Shown piece after piece: positions 7,101 through 8,595 of a stretch of DNA of 8,595 nucleotides (position 1 is the first letter of the stretch; each line of letters opens with the position of its first letter). Under the pieces are notes generated by a model. The model saw only the letters and a program-made list of their open reading frames with translations. It made no database searches and had not been told where the DNA came from. Source of the stretch: Bacillota bacterium (lineage in GTDB: Bacteria; Bacillota; Tb-RUG-66); NCBI GenBank assembly GCA_016288255.1, contig JAEEYS010000199.1, positions 1 through 8,595 on the forward strand, read 5' to 3'. The position numbers and the translations under genes are program-made.

Positions 7101-7318
7101 GCCGCAACGGAAGTGGTCTGTTTTTCTTTTTGGCTGGCTCTGGTCATTTTTTCCGCTTCCAAAAAAAGCATTTGCTCTCTTTGTGCATTCTGCCAGATCT
7201 GTACTACGGAAAAAAACGCACAAAAGAAAAGGATAACAAAAACAATAGACCAATTCCTCGTTTTTTTATCCCAATTTCTAAGATGTATTTTTCTTTTGTC
7301 CGGTTTTGTCCTTCTCAT
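4175..7318 (-). CDS. Membrane-anchored subtilisin-family (S8) serine protease, 1047 residues
   Basis: The N-terminus is basic (about 1-23), followed by a hydrophobic segment (24-42) without a clear cleavage site, so an N-terminal anchor with the rest outside the cell is likely. The S8 catalytic residues are all present: Asp121 (AVIDTGI), His292 (GHGTHVAG), oxyanion Asn385 (AAGNEG) and Ser470 (SGTSMAAA). About 155 residues between Asp and His form an insert with acidic, calcium-loop-like stretches at 203-212 (DLDRNGNATD) and 233-243 (DTNRNRDFSDE). The C-terminal half (about 540-1047) looks like beta-sandwich modules. Two resemble pre-peptidase C-terminal domains (about 646-753 and 822-890). 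No I9 propeptide, SLH repeat or LPXTG signal is seen. The ATG at 7318 is chosen because AAAGGAAA (7323-7330) precedes it; an ATG at 7408 would overlap the SLH gene. The gene follows the SLH gene by 37 bp. The substrate is unknown. Confidence 0.92.
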   Translation of the reverse strand: MRRTKPDKRKIHLRNWDKKTRNWSIVFVILFFCAFFSVVQIWQNAQREQMLFLEAEKMTRASQKEKQTTSVAAEEVEDYMDQTFRDPAKGLKIAQDDMGVTRFVRENQGIDGFGITVAVIDTGIDVGHEDLYHTSQNEIKIVDWQDFTEEGYVETKEAEIAENTLITDNGAYGFKGIQSRSGLFRFGVLTEQQLSEVGYIAQDLDRNGNATDIFGILVVDSKEEGYYDTIYIDTNRNRDFSDEIPLAEYRISNTWIYFGASAGESTERSSAVAAEIDGGGDFVKIGFDGNGHGTHVAGAIGANGKVKGAAPGVKLMALKAVDSSGTGSFEAVYEAIRYASTHGADIINISMSLGKFELGNSNPCKEFIHKVSNDKNILFVVAAGNEGPQTGSIYTPGDIDEVISVSGYVSRALWGENYGYDHAEDLILYSDSIGPRKDGAIFPHVVAPGSFASTVNIWDGDSYSLLSGTSMAAANVSGSMALLLEKAKKEHVAYTASAIREAVNQGAETMSGFSAAEQGYGKFSLPNTWRILQQNSKTLSYQVSTEGKNSYGVSGSGLYFVGEKVRRIGVSLLNPSSLTPLEYVLQSNGTYRFDKKSVVLPRNVIRDVTVDLPVPQNPGIYTTYLMAEEKNHLAADVKIPYTTIEPYVLADHLSLEGALYPGRFDRHFIRIEDGKTDVAVTLKQKGQKGKIKLLLYDPDGKKYVGSEFIEGNQDQAVFSITQPKSGVWEMIVYSSLTNYDYGRPAVPYTLELSSDYIQFSSMPLVIKESVKNVSGNTVVSVKNHGGDFQAECIGNGFIKEDENQVTEQIMVNLSETLYNKNFEVPEDTFKLTIGLKNPTELEGDADLYLYKLTGETLKEVARSNNANTIEEEITLYYPEPGRYIINIDGFGIPNNYLTADLYYNIFEDKEYLRAESAASDWQRGNSYDIGLQYMVPKEAGIYDGVVTIKDAERETVGFCPVKLYVDMPEIFVGCYHTEDKKQIVIQAKDKENQIPLEGMIKINEKSYALSNGRVIIETEGGMETLSISMEIENYVPYHQKILIKDIP
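4222..4245. repeat. Perfect 24-bp palindrome in the 3' end of the protease gene
   Basis: Twelve base pairs on each side of the centre of CCATGG (4231-4236) match perfectly, giving arms TTTCTATTTCCA and TGGAAATAGAAA. It lies in coding sequence (residues LSISMEIEN) and overlaps the cre-like site at 4241-4255 by five bases. Perfect arms this long are rare by chance, and the position just after a predicted promoter suggests an operator or a leader hairpin for fba. The role is inferred. Confidence 0.6.
4241..4255 (-). promoter_or_regulatory. Catabolite-responsive element (cre), putative CcpA operator
   Basis: ATGGAAACGCTTTCT matches the relaxed B. subtilis consensus WTGNAANCGNWNNCW at every position and the high-affinity palindromic form WTGAAARCGYTTTCW at 14 of 15. 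It starts about 10 nt after the predicted start site of the promoter at 4272-4280, where a bound CcpA could block transcription. It lies in the protease reading frame, upstream of the glycolytic gene fba. Binding is a prediction. Confidence 0.5.
4272..4280 (-). promoter_or_regulatory. Extended -10 promoter candidate for fba inside the protease gene
   Basis: TGTTATAAT is a perfect TATAAT with the TGn extension. No good -35 box is visible at 16-18 nt, which extended -10 promoters can tolerate. Transcription from about 4265 would give fba a leader of roughly 150 nt containing the cre site and the 24-bp palindrome. The 61-bp gap directly before fba has no convincing promoter of its own. Confidence 0.4.
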
Positions 7319-7355
7319 GAGATTTCCTTTTCTTTTTCTCTGGATTTTCCGTGTT

Positions 7356-8186
7356 TTAATTGAAAAGATCAAAATCCACGACCATTCCCGCAGGGTCCAG
7401 GATGACACCGATCCGACTGCCGCTATTTTCTACGGCGGGCCAGCGGATGTTCCTGTTGGATCTTTTTAGATCCACAGCCTGTCCGTTGACAGAAAGCGTA
7501 AATGTTTCCCCGTTTCCCTGCAAAAATGTTCCGATATAATCATATAAAAGTCCTTTTTTTCTCATCAGCCGATGGATCATGGCTGCGCTTTCGCTTCTGG
7601 TAGCGGTAGCCTCCGGGCGCAGCGTATCATCGGGAAACCCTGTCACAAACCCCAGTTCCACCGCGGAAGCGACATCTTTTCGATACGCGGAAGGAATCGC
7701 ATTTTGATCCGCAAAAGTCTTATAAGAGACCGGTTCATAGTTTCCATAACTGCGCATCAGCATGGCAATGATCTCTAATCTCGTGATCTTATCGTCCGGC
7801 CGCACTTTTTCCCCGGGCTTTTCTTCCAAAATGCCTAACTCATAAGCCGCTAAGATCGTGCCGTTTGCCCAATGATCTCTTCCCAGATCCGAAAACAGCA
7901 GTTTGGTATTTTTTAAATTTTCCGCATCATTGGCATATCCTAACGCGCTGACAAGCATTTTGACAAATTCCGCCCGTGTGACCGAATTTTGGGGATAGAA
8001 ATTACCGTCTTCATATCCCGCGGTGATCCCCAGCACATTCAGACGATCCACTTCCTTTTCTGACCAATGACCGATCAAATCCGGAAAAGATTGTATATTT
8101 AATACAAAAAATATCATAACTGTCGTTACGATCGTAATCGATATGATTTTTTTCTTTCTTTTTTTCATATTTCCCCACTTTTTCAT
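7356..8186 (-). CDS. Small surface protein with three SLH domains
   Basis: The product has 276 residues. A strongly basic start (MKKWGNMKKRKKK) and a hydrophobic run (about 14-30) form a signal peptide or anchor. Three S-layer homology domains follow at about 34-83, 98-148 and 158-208. Each keeps the ligand-contact motif: TRAE at 70-73, TRLE at 135-138 and TRSE at 197-200. Such domains bind pyruvylated secondary cell-wall polymer, fixing proteins to the outside of the wall. The remaining 66 residues look like a small beta domain of unknown role, with no catalytic motif. The start at 8186 has AGGA 6 nt upstream; an ATG at 8168 (six codons later) is possible, and a longer reading from 8267 would run across the TATAAT box. 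It is followed 37 bp later by the S8 protease gene, probably in one transcript. Confidence 0.88.
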   Translation of the reverse strand: MKKWGNMKKRKKKIISITIVTTVMIFFVLNIQSFPDLIGHWSEKEVDRLNVLGITAGYEDGNFYPQNSVTRAEFVKMLVSALGYANDAENLKNTKLLFSDLGRDHWANGTILAAYELGILEEKPGEKVRPDDKITRLEIIAMLMRSYGNYEPVSYKTFADQNAIPSAYRKDVASAVELGFVTGFPDDTLRPEATATRSESAAMIHRLMRKKGLLYDYIGTFLQGNGETFTLSVNGQAVDLKRSNRNIRWPAVENSGSRIGVILDPAGMVVDFDLFN

Positions 8187-8202
8187 TGCTTGTCCTATTA
8201 AG

Positions 8203-8208
8203 ATTATA
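8203..8208 (-). promoter_or_regulatory. Perfect TATAAT -10 box for the SLH-protease pair
   Basis: TATAAT ends 16 nt before the chosen SLH start codon, which would give a very short leader carrying AGGA. No good -35 box lies 16-18 nt upstream (the closest hexamer is about TTCTAA), so the promoter may be weak or need an activator. Phased T-tracts lie just upstream. Confidence 0.45.
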
Positions 8209-8268
8209 CACCATTTTTCTCTTTTTAGAAGGTAAATAACAGAAATTTTCTCTCTCCTTTCAGTCATA

Positions 8269-8362
8269 TTTTTCCGGCAGGAAAACTCGCCTTTTTTTAG
8301 GAGAATAAACCACCTTTTTTAGACAAAAGCTGCTTCTTTTTAGGCAAATTTCCCTTTTTCAG
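8269..8362. repeat. Phased T-tracts / CTAAAAA direct repeats upstream of the SLH promoter
   Basis: On the plus strand, runs of 5-7 Ts occur at 8269-8273, 8292-8298, 8315-8320, 8337-8341 and 8355-8359, with centres about 24, 22, 22 and 18 bp apart. On the minus strand three of them read as direct repeats of roughly TTTGYCTAAAAAA followed by purines. The spacing is close to two turns of the DNA helix, so the tract could be curved DNA or a row of regulator sites upstream of the TATAAT at 8203-8208. Confidence 0.55.
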
Positions 8363-8371
8363 AAACCAAAC

Positions 8372-8407
8372 AAAAAAGCAGGAGCGCTTTACTCGCTCCC
8401 GCTTTTT
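8372..8407 (-). terminator. Strong intrinsic terminator of the clpC-like gene
   Basis: A 14-bp stem (8373-8386 with 8394-8407, one G-T pair) closes a 7-nt loop and is followed on the minus strand by a run of Ts. It begins about 25 nt after the stop codon at 8432 and separates the clpC-like gene from the surface module. Confidence 0.9.
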
Positions 8408-8431
8408 CTTTGTCTCATATCATACTGCTCT

Positions 8432-8595
8432 CTATTCCGCTTCACTGTCTTTTTGCTGTTTTCTTTTTCCTTTTTTGCGGACCGTAAACTGCTCGTTTTT
8501 GTAATCCACAACAGCGGTATCGCCCTTTTTGACCGTGCCGTCTAGTAATGCTTCGGAAAGCCTGTCTTCTACTTCCCGCCGCAATACCCGCTTTA
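8432..8595 (-). CDS. clpC: ClpC-like AAA+ chaperone ATPase, C-terminal end (partial)
   Basis: Hand translation gives 53 residues ending in TAG; the N-terminal part lies beyond the right edge. The stretch RRVLRREVEDRLSEALLDG, followed by VKKGDTAVVDY and EQFTV, matches the end of the second ATPase module's small domain in ClpC-type Hsp100 proteins (B. subtilis ClpC has a very similar VEDRLSEELL). These unfold proteins and feed them to the ClpP protease. A Lys-rich tail of about 15 residues follows (RKKGKRKQQKDSEAE). ClpB or another Clp ATPase is possible because only the last domain is visible, but the pattern fits ClpC best. Confidence 0.82.
   Translation of the reverse strand, partial: KRVLRREVEDRLSEALLDGTVKKGDTAVVDYKNEQFTVRKKGKRKQQKDSEAE

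Noticed and set aside
7319..7408. Longer N-terminus for the S8 protease from an ATG at 7408
   Set aside because: It would overlap the SLH coding sequence by 53 bp, and the ATG at 7318 has a proper ribosome binding site and a typical basic-then-hydrophobic start.
8187..8267. Longer N-terminus for the SLH protein from an ATG at 8267
   Set aside because: It would read through the TATAAT box and adds 27 residues before an already typical signal sequence. An AAAGGAG inside this stretch (about 8254-8260) has no ATG, GTG or TTG at a useful distance.
8269..8362. CRISPR-like array
   Set aside because: The repeated unit is only about 7-12 bases of mostly A/T with variable spacing; there is no conserved repeat of CRISPR length and no cas gene.

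Overview
The window looks like chromosomal DNA from a Gram-positive bacterium of the Bacillota, probably a Clostridia-type anaerobe. The reasons are strong AGGAGG-type ribosome binding sites, TTG start codons, AT-rich gaps, S-layer-homology (SLH) domains, a ClpC-like protein, and a glycolytic fba - glpX - rho order resembling the Bacillus subtilis fbaA-tal-murA-glpX-rho-rpmE locus. I cannot place it more narrowly. Every gene reads on the minus strand, so biological order runs from the right edge to the left edge.

Right edge (8595 to about 8187). The last 53 codons of a ClpC-like AAA+ chaperone end in a strong intrinsic terminator. Next comes about 100 bp with T-tracts spaced roughly two helical turns apart, then a perfect TATAAT box.

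Surface module (8186 to 4175). Two genes 37 bp apart encode a small secreted or anchored protein with three SLH domains and a 1047-residue membrane-anchored subtilisin-family protease. The protease has an intact catalytic Asp-His-Ser triad and a large insert with calcium-loop-like motifs. The pair looks like an accessory cell-envelope module beside housekeeping genes.

Central metabolism and transcription (4113 to 526). Class II fructose-bisphosphate aldolase (fba) has its own terminator. A leader of about 200 nt with a good sigma-A promoter follows, then class II fructose-1,6-bisphosphatase (glpX) and, 17 bp later, the termination factor rho. The two sugar enzymes share the metabolite fructose-1,6-bisphosphate. 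The last 110 nt of the protease gene hold an extended -10 box, a near-ideal CcpA operator (cre) and a perfect 24-bp palindrome. Together they look like a promoter and control region for fba embedded in coding sequence.

Left edge (458 to 1). A secreted protein with two LysM cell-wall-binding domains lies after rho with no visible terminator between them, and runs off the window.

Start sites were chosen from ribosome binding sites. Both fba and rho appear to start with TTG. For glpX and the LysM gene, an upstream ATG abuts or overlaps the ribosome binding site and the next in-frame ATG is preferred. I found no tRNA, rRNA, insertion sequence or CRISPR array. I see no wholly new system; the most interesting points are the embedded regulatory cluster upstream of fba, the phased T-tract array, and the SLH/protease pair.
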